Shown: positions 23,605 to 33,913 of the stretch, one piece after another
Layout: each line of letters opens with the position of its first letter
How positions within the stretch are numbered: the stretch's first letter is position 1
Source of the DNA: Watersipora subatra
Lineage: Eukaryota > Bryozoa > Gymnolaemata > Cheilostomatida > Watersiporidae
NCBI RefSeq assembly: GCF_963576615.1
Contig: NC_088714.1
Coordinates: 65,728,667-65,792,666 of the forward strand
Reading direction: 5' to 3'
DNA: 64,000 nucleotides
Notes under the pieces: generated by a model
What the model saw: only the letters and a program-made list of their open reading frames with translations
Databases searched by the model: none
Told to the model about the DNA's origin: nothing
Translations under genes and position numbers: made by a program

Positions 23605-26600
23605 TTAGCTATGCGTAATGGATTTTTCCATACCATAATATGCTGGAGATGGCCTACTATTGTCATCTTCTGGAGTCAACTTCTTACACTGTGACTCGTA
23701 AGCTTGTAGTACAGCTGGACTCAGTCTAATAAGTTGCCGACTAATGACCTGATAGTCAGAGCTACTCTCTTTAAGATAATATAAAATGGTCTCATTTACC
23801 ATCTGAATACTATCATACATTCCAGATATATGCTCCTGTCGACAATGTTTGTAATCTTCGACTGGAACTACATTAAATACACCATAACTAGTATGGTGTG
23901 TTTTATAGCGCTTCGGGTACTTGATTTTATAATACATAAGCTGAGCATCTAGTGAGACAACAGGAAATTCCACAGGGTTTTCTGTAAGTTCCTTGCCATT
24001 CCAGTTGGTAGCTTCATGATCTTCTGTTGTCGTGAAACACTTCACTGCTCCTTCTCTGGTGGATTCTTCCTTGGCTATTACACAAATAAAAAATAGAAAA
24101 CGTTACAGACTACTTCACAAAGTTTTGATCTAGTTAACCCTTTGCTTACGAAATCCGTAAAAGCCCGGAATACGAGCATTGTCTCAGCGTACGCATCCCA
24201 AAAAAGCCCGAAATAATTCGGCCTTCGATAGACCTTTTTTAAAATATATTATTTATTAAAAAAACAGCATTAAAATTAGTAATTTGATTAATTTCCGTTG
24301 GCTTTGTAATACTGTTTTGAGGCTATAAATAATACCTAATACCCATGTGCAAGCAATACACTTTGCAAAAATGTGATCTTTTATGGAAATCTATTCATCA
24401 TGAACGCACTCTGTTGTTCAAGCTCTGCTAAAAAGTTCGTTTCGAAGAAGACATCAACTGGTTTGGAAGTGAAGAAGAGGATATCAGGTCGGAAGAATTG
24501 GGGAAGACGATGAAAGCGAAAAATAAGATCAACAGGGTGAATTGGATTGCGAAAGTGAGAGTGAAACGGCCGGCGATGAAACCGGGAGTATTTACGGATT
24601 TCAAATAGGAGCTGACTTAAAACCAAAAAAATTACATTTTGCTGACAGCTTGGCGGGAGTAAGTTAGAATTTTTAAACAGGTAAGTATTTTTAATATTTA
24701 AAGCTTTTTATAACATCGGCCATTATAAATGTTATATTTAACAAAACGAATAAATATGGCCTTCAAAAACATTGCGATGCTTCGGAGCCTGTTGATGGTA
24801 AAGATATTTGGCGAGTTATTTATTTAGTTTTGCATATAAGTATTTTCAAAAAGCCTACTCTGTTGTCTTACTGGTCAACAACCCTTTATTATCTACACTG
24901 ATTTTTAATAAAATTAAAAATAGAAAGAAAAATAGAAGCAAGTTTGCTTTCTACTGTGCATTTTGCTGACAATTTTGAACAGCCTGCTAGCAAAAAATTT
25001 TTCAAGTTAGAAGATGTTTTTGTCATGATATGCGACCGGTTATATTCTGTTTTGCTGCCTGGTAAATTCATATCTATAGATAACAACTTGCTAGCTTGGA
25101 AAGGACGACTTGGACAACCAGTTTTTGCAAACTCTTGCAAACGTATGACACCGTGCAGATGCTTATCATAAACCATTTTCACAGAGTTATTGCTTCCAAA
25201 AATGTATTTGTTATTGATGTTTTATGATAGAAAGGTGGCAACTTTGACACATCACAATTTTGATAGAAATATTCACAGACGAATAAATTTGCAGGAACGA
25301 TTTGCAGGGAATAGATGGCTGCCTGTTGAGAAATTTCTCAGCTTTCCTATGCATATTAATTTATGTAACTTCCAGAATTGTGATGTAAGTTACTGCAGTT
25401 TTTATGCAGTCATGTCGAAGGCTCAAATCGCCCAAGTATTTGCCTCCGTACGCTGGTATTTTCCCGGCCGTAAGCGCGCCGTAGCCAAAGGGTTAAGAAC
25501 ATGCATTAGATATATATAAAGCAAGTAATGTCTGTAGATACCAACACTATACTATTTAAAGATATCAGAATAGTATTCTCATGCTCTAGATTTGTGAACA
25601 CAGTAAAATAATTTTCATATATTAACATGATACAAATATAAAACTTGTTAGCCTGTATGTGGCTTACATCTTCAACCTACCTGCTTCAATATCCGCCAAT
25701 GCTCGACCGTCTTCCTAACGTAAATAAAAACAACTGGTTAAAAACGAAATTCAATGCAAAAATGTTAAAAAGTTGTTAGTTCAGGTTGAGAAAATTAAAC
25801 CAAATAAGTGAGGAAGTATCTTAACATATATTTACATACAAGATATACAGATGTGCTAAATCTGCTGGGAATAGTTATTGTTTCACATACCTTTATACTT
25901 GCCAATAATTCTTTACGGTATGTGGAAGGATTTAAAGACATATCACCATCTTTTCTATTTTCTAGCTCAAACGATTCAACATATCGTTGCGCATGCTGAA
26001 AATATTAATAACATTATAAAAAGAGAGATTCTTAGAATTATTCTTTAATAAGTTTACAACAAGAAAAATGTGCCGAATATCTAGAAAGTTCAAGATTATT
26101 GCATAACCCCCTACAAGGAATCACACTAATTTTGCTGAAAAAACATTGTGGTTAACAGTGAAAATTGACAAAATATGACTAGGTTCCCTAGTAATAGTTA
26201 ATGTGTAGATAAATAATCCAGCCAGACGTTACCTACTGATAATTGTTGAAATCTTGAGACCACTACGAATGAGAGTGTCACTCACCTTGATAACATACAG
26301 TCCACAGCTTACACAATCTTTCTGTTGCATAGCCGCCATCTCACCATCTGTCACAGCATAATCAGCAAACCTCTCATCAACAGAAACAAGCTTCCTGCAA
26401 ATATTGTTGCTAACAGTGAGTTTTTGGATTAAACCATTTATGCTAGAATGCAAAGGCAATAACTGTTGCTTTTTGTAAGATTTACCAACAAACCTAGTGA
26501 AGTATTTCATGCTCACCTTTTTTCAATGGTCTGTTGTCCTTTGTAAAAGAGTCCATTAAATGAATTTACCTAAGTTTCCTATCTACCAGCTGCAAAAAGA

Positions 26601-28947
26601 GTACCATATACAACTTGTATATAAAGCTATGCAAGCTAATGCAAGTTGCATGTTATAGATACACGCAGAGCAAGTATTCCCGTGCCTACAAAACTTATTC
26701 AAGTTACACGCTATATAAAAGATGTGCTGTTTCAAATTTTAAAAACAATTATAATAACTATGCACAGCCATGCAACACTAATTGTTCTCAAAATTAATAT
26801 CTTGACATAGTCTTTTAGTATAAAAGAGCAGCATAAGAATACTAACCGTTAGGGAGTAGTGATTTCACTCAGAATCATGTTTTGGTACTATAACAATGTC
26901 AGCAGGCTGGTCTAATGCGTTAGTGAAACTATCATGGATTAGTAGATCATGAAACCAATGATATACAGCCCCCCATGGAGGGCTGTATATCATTGATGAA
27001 ACTGAAAATAAACATTTGATAAAGATATGTGATGCGGAGAACCGGACATCCGGTTCTCCGCATCACATCTCCCTCTCTCTCTTCCCTTTATCTCTTGTTT
27101 TTAGCCCTGTCTATTATCCGCTCTATTGTTCTCTGAAACTATTACCTTTTCCTTAAGCCCTGACTATTGTTCCCATTCATTCCTTCTACGTCACATACTC
27201 CCGAAGAGTAGGGACATCTAGCCGGATGTCTCTATTTCTTATCTCCGGTTGTTCAGCAAAACGAACTCTCCGCTGCCTGACTGGTGACTTTCTCTCCCTT
27301 GTCTCTCTATCTATCCTTCTGATTTCTTGTTGTTTCTTTTCCTCCCTGTTAACCCTTTCTGCATCTTGCCCCCTGGCTCTTTCTCTTTCAATAGCTCTTT
27401 CAGCTATTTGCCTATCTTCTCTAGCTCTTACCACATCTCTTTCGTATTCTCTTTCCACTGCTGCCATTTCGCTTTCGAACCTTATTCTTATTTCCGCTTT
27501 CTTTTGTTCTCTATCTTGTCCTGCTCTTTCTATCACCTCTCTTTCTCTTCTCCTCCATATGCTCTCTTCCTCCTGTTGACTACCTTCTCTCTCTTGGGTT
27601 TCCCTCGCAGCTTCGACGTTCCTTTCCTCCGAACTTCCATCTCTATTTAACCTCTCCCTATTAATCTCCTTTCTCTCGTTGCCTCTTTCTGTCCCTGCCC
27701 TAGTGTCTCTCTCTCCTTAGAGGCCGATACAGACGTTCCCTCAAGTCCCTCGCACCCCTTCTCCTGGTCGCTATGTATCTACACATAGTCTCAGATAACA
27801 CCCTCGCCCAGTGGTCGTTAGGGTGGACTTCGTCCTTCAAATGTTCTTTGTTGAAAAAAAACAGGCCATCCTGACCTCTTCCGAAGAGGCGGGTGCACAA
27901 GTTCGGCGTGCCCTCCTTCTTGTTGGAGTTGAGGGTACATATGAGCCTATTTAGGCGACCTATAATGCCGTACTGTGCAGCTGGCACCCTGGTAGAGGGG
28001 TAAAAGGAGCAGAGGATTACTCCCGGTCTATTTGATGCCCTTCTCAGGGTCTGCTCGTACTTGGAAACCTTGTCCCCATCCACGGCGTCATCTCTTCGGC
28101 TCATGATGTCGGGAACTCCGGAAATGACAATCTTTATTCCGGGGATTCCGCACCTGTACAACAGCTCCACCAGGGTGGCTCCTAGGGCAATTTTTTTCAC
28201 CCCCACTGGTGCCGTGATGTAGTGAGCTATGCTGTTCCCGACTATTGTGTAGTCCTCCATCTCTATTACTACTTTCTCTATTATTATTGCTCTTTCTCTT
28301 TCTATTAAACCCCTTCTATTATCCGTGCTGTTAACCTCCTCACTTTCTATTGTCAAGCCTTTCTTTTACTTTGAGCCCTTTCTATTGAATCCAACTTTGG
28401 TTGTAGTATTCTAAGTGTCTACAACAGAAGTTATTTGGAATAAACAAAATCATTGTCACGTTTATTTATTCTATCTCTAGTACTCTTTCTTATTGGGTTA
28501 CTATTACAATTATCTCCTACCCATGTTTTCTTTCTATTCCCTTCCCTACTATTACTAACTACTTCCTTATCCTGAGACTCTATCATGTACACTCTATCCT
28601 GATAGAGTGAAAGGGGGATAGCGGCATCTTAACTGCGAGCACGCGAGAGGTAGGACGCAAAAACCAGGTACGTTAGAGATAAAAAAAGTTAACGAATAAT
28701 ACAATATGGCAAGATCTTTTCTGCTTCGTTAAGCGTTGCATAATAAGTTTATAAAATATATATTTTGTTGCTGTAACAAAAATTATGATAAAATTAATCT
28801 CATGACGAACTTTTACCGCTGATTAAATGAAATAGAGATGTTTTGACAGCATCACGTCACATCACCTTTAGATCACAACCTCAGAAAGACATACCTTGAC
28901 TGTTGATTTCGACTTCAAAATCGCCAGTTTATGCCAACATTTACCAC
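23605..28947 (-). CDS. Ulp1/C48-like cysteine peptidase-fold protein, 3' part (multi-exon)
   Basis: Exons that join in phase: 28947-28895, a 20-nt microexon 26589-26570, 26394-26286, 25995-25891, 25714-25681 and the terminal exon 24074-23605 with stop. Upstream exons were not found, so the start is missing. The joined C-terminal part has CWHKLAILKSKSTVKLVD, resembling the Ulp1 block around the catalytic His and Asp, and about 35 residues later MQQKDCVSCGLYVIKHAQRY, resembling the Gln...Cys-Gly block of C48 peptidases. The usual HW pair reads CW and the DCG motif reads SCG, so activity is doubtful. The terminal exon (about 155 aa, with YKIKYPKRYKTHHTSYGVF) is not recognised. Known family members remove SUMO-like modifiers or occur in transposons; which applies here is unknown. 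Confidence 0.55.
24138..25492 (+). mobile_element. piggyBac-type transposon, decayed
   Basis: It is flanked by TTAA on both sides (24134-24137 and 25493-25496). The left end is CCCTTTGCTTACG and the reverse complement of the right end is CCCTTTGGCTACGGCGCGC; both arms share internal AGCGTACG motifs. At 1355 bp it is much shorter than autonomous relatives (commonly over 2 kb). It sits in the last intron of the Ulp1-like gene in opposite orientation. Confidence 0.9.
24390..25330 (+). pseudogene. piggyBac transposase remnant
   Basis: An acidic N-terminal piece near 24440 reads EEDINWFGSEEEDIRSEE, as in piggyBac transposases. At 24944-25171 the frame contains KLEDVFVMICDRLYSVLLPG and then KFISIDNNLLAWKGRLGQP, the conserved block around the second catalytic Asp. 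Further on, MFYDRKVATLTHHN matches the DKR...L.T.HN block. The pieces lie in different frames and much of the protein is deleted. Confidence 0.8.
26956..26995. mobile_element. 40-bp palindromic insertion with 7-bp target duplication, copy 1
   Basis: Left arm CAATGATATACAGCCC, an 8-bp centre, and the exact inverse right arm. It is flanked by perfect direct repeats ATGAAAC (26949-26955 and 26996-27002). The same palindrome occurs at 44434-44472 between a different 7-bp duplication. It lies in an intron of the Ulp1-like gene. The sequence shows an insertion of a 40-bp unit; the mechanism is unknown. Confidence 0.8.
27029..27066. repeat. 38-bp palindrome, G+C-rich
   Basis: The arms are GTGATGCGGAGAACCGGA and its exact inverse with a 2-bp centre. 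It marks the point where AT-rich intron DNA changes into the polypyrimidine-rich, G+C-richer block holding the two intronless ORFs, just downstream of their 3' end on the minus strand. No target duplication was seen. Confidence 0.85.
27186..27699 (-). CDS. Charged coiled-coil ORF (about 116 codons from its first ATG)
   Basis: The frame is open from about 27699 to a stop at 27186; the first ATG is at 27536. It is dominated by Glu/Arg/Lys with a heptad-like pattern (ESEMAAVEREYERDVVRARE) and ends in a less charged tail (RRVRFAEQPEIRNRD). It follows the SGNH-like ORF in a different frame after its stop, so the two could be separate ORFs or one frameshifted reading frame. No family is recognised. 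The minus strand is purine-rich here, which alone gives an Arg/Glu-rich translation, so caution is needed. Confidence 0.4.
27700..28260 (-). CDS. SGNH/GDSL-hydrolase-like intronless ORF
   Basis: About 186 aa from the ATG at 28260 (the frame is open to 28356). The start MEDYTIVGNSIAHYI resembles the GDS block with Asp replaced by Asn. IALGATLVELL and IVISGVPDIM fall where blocks II and III of SGNH folds are expected, but the block III Asn is absent. HLKDEVHPNDHWARVL matches the C-terminal DxxH block. The C-terminus is Arg-rich. Codon composition is G+C-richer than in the surrounding intron. Related small SGNH domains occur in transposons (for example the ORF1 esterase of CR1-type LINEs) and in virus-like elements, so an inserted mobile gene is the likeliest explanation. 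The function is inferred only from motif order. Confidence 0.5.
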   Translation of the reverse strand: MEDYTIVGNSIAHYITAPVGVKKIALGATLVELLYRCGIPGIKIVISGVPDIMSRRDDAVDGDKVSKYEQTLRRASNRPGVILCSFYPSTRVPAAQYGIIGRLNRLICTLNSNKKEGTPNLCTRLFGRGQDGLFFFNKEHLKDEVHPNDHWARVLSETMCRYIATRRRGARDLRERLYRPLRRERH

Positions 28948-30030
28948 CTAAAACAAGTAAAATAAAATCTAAAACTTGTCCAATATTTCGAAGGAAAATT
29001 ACAATTAGAAATTTAACAGACTGCACTAGAAGACACTGTTGCAACACAAACTGTCATCAAGAACATAGTTGCTTATAAAACATCTGTCTAGGATCTATTT
29101 TTAGCAGCATCACATTTTATTAAGAGCAGTATATCTTTTTGGCATTTTTTCAATGTATTATGTTTTTATCACTCTTTTATATATATACCTTATATTTCTA
29201 GTATCTAGAATAAATCTAGGCATTTCCAGCACCAGCAAAACACCAGTAATCATTCGTTAATGCCAGTAATCATTCTTAATTTTCAAGAAGAGTTTTGACT
29301 GCAAGCATGCAAAACGATGCTGGCCCCACGATGCTGCTTTCTTTAGATATGCAAAAAAGAAACAAATATTGCCCGCTAGAGCAGGTCGTTTAAAACTGAT
29401 GTCAAAGGTTTATTTTAAAAGCTATACAAAACTATTTTCTTACGTCCGTGGTACTACTGATTACATATAATCGCCAACACAGCTACACAGTTTTCAAACC
29501 GAGTTAGGAACTACGGACTAGAAACTCACAAATCTTATTTGTGAGTTATCTTTTTTAGATCTGACCTAAATGTTTACGTATACTAACGCGGTTTGGCGGT
29601 TACTGTAGTCACCGAGAATAGTAAGAAAGTCCGTGTTCAAGCTGAGGCACCCAGGCTATGTTCGCAACACGCTCTCCACAATTTTATAGAGAGGTAAGTG
29701 ATGTAAATTACAAACTTTATGAATACATGTACCGCGCAAAACAGTGTAGAGTTTAGGCAATAAAAAGAGTTGCTTTGCCTTTATATTTTTATTTATTCTA
29801 ACCTACGGCGTTTGCGTGATAGCTGCGATTAACTGTTCGTTTTTGAGCTTGTAATAACATTTCCACATATTTTGCACATACGACACAGCAGAGTAAGACA
29901 CGGTGAATCTTTTGATACCGAATAGCTATAATCTGAATTTTGTTGCAAGTCAACTTTTAAAAACTTGGCAGAAAACAGAGCTACACGCAAGTCAGCAATA
30001 AAGCCAAAACCCCAAGACAGTCATTGCCGA
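28400..30030. other. Intron/intergenic DNA with repeat fragments
   Basis: Apart from the exon at 28947-28895 no coding sequence is supported. 28587-28606 contains a short palindrome CACTCTATC-CTGATAGAGTG. 29400-29590 is an inverted relative of 22400-22560. Confidence 0.45.
29805..29956. mobile_element. Solo end of the GTTGACTTGCAAC TIR family
   Basis: It contains the terminal block TTTTGTTGCAAGTCAACTTT and the subterminal CTGCGATTAACTGTTCGTTT shared with the elements at 32875-33754 and 54364-56500. Only one end is present. Confidence 0.75.
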
Positions 30031-30042
30031 AGCAAACACTGC

Positions 30043-30685
30043 GGAAGAGAGAGAGAGAGAGGGAGAGAGGGAGAGAGGGAGAGAGGGAGAGAGGGAGAGA
30101 GGGAGAGAGGGAGAGAGGGAGAGAGGGAGAGAGGGAGAGAGGGAGAGAGGGAGAGAGGGAGAGAGGGAGAGAGGGAGAGAGGGAGAGAGGGAGAGAGGGA
30201 GAGAGGGAGAGAGGGAGAGAGGGAGAGAGGGAGAGAGGGAGAGAGGGAGAGAGGGAGAGAGGGAGAGAGGGAGAGAGGGAGAGAGGGAGAGAGGGAGAGA
30301 GGGAGAGAGGGAGAGAGGGAGAGAGGGAGAGAGGGAGAGAGGGAGAGAGGGAGAGAGGGAGAGAGGGAGAGAGGGAGAGAGGGAGAGAGGGAGAGAGGGA
30401 GAGAGGGAGAGAGGGAGAGAGGGAGAGAGGGAGAGAGGGAGAGAGGGAGAGAGGGAGAGAGGGAGAGAGGGAGAGAGGGAGAGAGGGAGAGAGGGAGAGA
30501 GGGAGAGAGGGAGAGAGGGAGGGAGGGAGGGAGGGAGGGAGGGAGGGAGGGAGGGAGGGAGGGAGGGAGGGAGGGAGGGAGGGAGGGAGGGAGGGAGGGA
30601 GGGAGGGAGGGAGGGAGGGAGGGAGGGAGGGAGGGAGGGAGGGAGAGAGAGAGGGAGGGAGAGAGGGAGAGAGGGAGAGAGAGAA
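30043..30685. repeat. Purine microsatellite: (GGGAGAGA)n then (GGGA)n
   Basis: About 460 bp of an 8-bp repeat GGGAGAGA, followed at about 30516-30643 by about 32 units of GGGA, then a short return to GGGAGAGA. All bases on the plus strand are purines. Long Arg/Glu/Gly-only and Leu/Pro/Ser-only ORFs across it are artefacts of a stop-free repeat. Confidence 0.95.
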
Positions 30686-30828
30686 ACTGAGTTAATGCTT
30701 CTTTCAACCCTTTTGAGTTATGGTGTGCACACAGAATGCATGATGGCAGCAGATAGGTTGAACGTTAACATAAACTACTTCACAATTCAAGATACTATTA
30801 CAACACTAAGCTCATTTGATGTACCAAA

Positions 30829-31107
30829 GTGCTATCTGCATCCAAGTTCAAAGATAAAAGCCGTTTGCCAGTAAGTAATGTATTGTATGGAGATATTAGT
30901 AGCATCAGATGTCAGGAAGGAGCAATGCTGAAACCATCGGAGATACACAATATTGCAATGAGCAAAACAACTGGTACACCGAAGCACTCTCAGGAAAAAC
31001 AACAATTACAAAAGTATCAACAAGCAAATCAGAAGCTTCCAAGAGGAAGGTATCCAACTGAGAAGATGCGTCAATCGGCTTGCCAGGAAAACCATGGCGT
31101 GTACTAA
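30829..31107 (+). other. Uncertain ORF, possible exon
   Basis: A plus-strand open frame of about 92 codons with ordinary amino-acid composition ([34 protein letters not shown]). It has no ATG at its upstream end and no splice or promoter context that I could confirm. It may be an internal or terminal exon of an unrecognised gene, or chance. Confidence 0.25.
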
Positions 31108-31819
31108 CTGTATGATTGTGTAGAGATATTATGTGTGTGACTGATTTGTATTTTGTCAAGTATGTCATAACATCAACATCAGAGCCTATCATCTGACTGT
31201 GACAGGTCTAAAACAGAATGTGTGAGCGTGTGCAGAATAATAGAACAATACAAGCCAACATCAAAAAATGCAGCATATGAACAATATATGAAAACAACAT
31301 AGGCTACAAACAGTTTGGAGTATTGTGTGAATGACAAATGGTTGAAATTGTGTTACGAAAGTTGACTATGACGTGGATCTACACTAACCACCACCAGCCA
31401 TGACCAACTGCAACTTATAACCGCCTCCATCCAGTACATTCTTCTGACGTAAACAAGCACCAACCTCCCCAACGGAAGAGAAGTTACACAATAACATCTT
31501 CTACTCGAATTACACCCAACAGATTTAATACCCAAAGACAGTTCTCACTCATATCAACCTCTGCAACATAGAGATACTAGTCCGAATACCTAAACGTATG
31601 CCCACAGGCTAATAGAGACATAAAATACAACGGCTACAATTGCACTTCATCTTTTGACTGTAATACCTCATTGTACGCACGAGACTGGGCTTAAGAGCAT
31701 TACAGCTGTTAATAAGTTGGAGATGTAGCAAAAAAGTGTGATGATGTATGTGAAATATGAAATGCGAAATGTGGCGATATAATCAGTAAAGATATAACAT
31801 GGCAGTGAAATATTCTTGT

Positions 31820-32257
31820 ACTAGCGGAATGCCCGTCATTGTATGGGTATTAAAAATCAGTTTATAAATAATGTAAGGTAGTGTAGTTGCCGACCACTTG
31901 CTATTAGTCTGGCACATTGCCAGCACGGCTAATTTGAGTACGCTTACTAATAAGAGTTAACTACTTGCTCTCACAATTGAGCACGCATAAAATTATGCTA
32001 TTGTTCTCCATGACGTCGCTCCATGATGTTGCGCCGTAACGAAGAGCGGTAGTGTATTTTCACCCATATAACGACATATATTGCCTAATGAATTCATCAA
32101 GATCGTGTGGCTTAATTGGTAAGGGATTGGAATAGCAAACTGGAGGTTCGAAGATAAAAATCTGCGATATAGATTCATCATTCTAAGATTTTAATAGCTA
32201 TAGCTGGACATACTGAAGGACACACATACACGCAAACTTTGAGAAATATATATAAAA
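31820..32257 (+). repeat. SINE-like element, copy 3
   Basis: It starts ACTAGCGGAATGCCCGTCAT, shares the CTGGCACATTGCCAGCAC block with copy 2, has a tRNA-like stretch at 32104-32150 (TGTGGCTTAATTGGTAAGGG then GGAGGTTCGAA), and ends ACTTTGAGAAATATATATAA. Confidence 0.6.
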
Positions 32258-32874
32258 GTCCTATATGTCTTCTTAGTAATAATACTAATAAAAGTTCACA
32301 TAAAAGTTCAGTTAGTGAGTAAAGCTATAAAATAATTTAAAGAATATTATTCGCTATAAGCATGCATGAATAATATTATTTTTATTCAGCTGAACAATTA
32401 TATTCCAAAAATTTTAAAAACAAGTTTATTCGAAATTTCAAGAAGGTAATATTTTAGTATACAATAAAGTTACAGAGAGACAACAGAGTGATATTTGAAA
32501 GAGACCAAATAATTGAAAGCAAGCCAGGTCATAGATTACTGTAAAAGGCGATAATACTATTGATTTAATACAAATAAAATAGGAATTGAAATACGTTTCT
32601 ATGGCCACATCAATAAATAGCTTAGTTTCCCATGCTTAGGCTCTCTATAATTACAAAGTTTGTCCATGTATGCTACACACAGTACAGCCCACTTATATAT
32701 TTGTATGTGTATATGAAATATCTTGAAGTAAATTTTGAACTTGCAATTTTTGTGTGTATAATTTCATTGCTGGCGTATGTGTATACTAATGATCGTTTAA
32801 ATTCATAGGATTTTTTATGACTTGACAGTTAGGGTAACTTTGGCTTGTGAAAACCCGCTGTCAAATTTATCATA

Positions 32875-33754
32875 AAGGTTGACTTGCAACAAAATGCACA
32901 TTACAGTTATTTGGTATCAAAAGATTCACCATGTCTTACTCTGTTGTGTTGTAGGTGCAAAATATGTGGGAATGTGATTACAAGCTCTTAAAGGCTAAAA
33001 AACGAACAGTTAATTGCAGCCACACGAGACCGCCGTAGTTTGGATTCTCTTTCCAAAACGGCTCAAATGGAACGTAGTTGTACAAGATGGTTTCAGTTTA
33101 CACTTTCACGCAACCTCATTCGTTGAAATATTTAAACAAATATGCTTAACGCATTCAATAAAACTATGTCTATTGTTCTTACACGTTTGTTTTATCGTCA
33201 TTGTAATGCTGTCACTTTTAGCACTAATATCTTATAACTTACCGTAAAAATTTGTTTAATTTTTTAACCTTAGCTCAAAGGAGTACATATCGTCTGATTA
33301 TCATGACGAGCCTGTTGGTCACCTGTGATAATTGAAAAGCGCTAGGGAAATTATTTGCGAAGTATGGGGTCACATGATCAGATTATGACTAGACGATTAG
33401 ACCAAGCCGAAACAAAACTGTAAAGTAGCGAACATCTATATTTGATACGGGGTCTCCGGTAAAACCAGAAGTGCTTGTCATAAACTAGTGCTACGAGAAG
33501 TTTTATATTGAGCTTTTTATTGGCCTTTCAATTCACGTGAGAACATCACGTAACAAAACAATAACCAAATGTAATGACTACATCAGAGAAATAAGCTGAT
33601 TCCAATCTACGGCAACTTTTCATTTTTGAGCTTTTAAATGCTTGTAATCACATTTCCACATATTTTGCCCCTACAACACAACAGAGTAAGACATGGAGAG
33701 CCTTTTGATACCAAATAACTACCTATAATGTGAATTTTGTTGCAAGTCAACCTT
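32875..33754. mobile_element. TIR element (about 880 bp), uninterrupted member of the GTTGACTTGCAAC family
   Basis: The left end reads AAGGTTGACTTGCAAC and the right end is its inverse, with similarity between the arms extending for over 100 bp (TTTGGTATCAAAAGATTCAC, GTGATTACAAGCTC). No transposase is visible. The related copy at 54364-56500 is interrupted by a Helitron-like insertion at the position corresponding to 33503/33504. The element ends about 160 bp upstream of the PPCDC start codon, so it may overlap that promoter. Confidence 0.85.
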
Positions 33755-33913
33755 GAAAGAGTTTGTATGAAGATTAGGACAAAATGAAGCCATTTCAAGT
33801 AGACAGCAACCTCAACATGGCTAGCAGCAAATCTCAAGGTTCACCTTGAATCTTGTTAAGCAGGAACTGCTAGCAGAGATTCATCTTATGGTGCATAGTT
33901 TACATTTTAGAGG

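Noticed and set aside
24381-24626. Minus ORF of 81 codons in the piggyBac element
   Set aside because: It is the opposite-strand shadow of the acidic transposase N-terminus read on the plus strand.
29965-30707. ORFs of over 220 codons on both strands (Arg/Glu/Gly-only or Leu/Pro/Ser-only)
   Set aside because: They are translations of the GGGAGAGA/GGGA microsatellite, open in several frames simply because the repeat has no stop codon.
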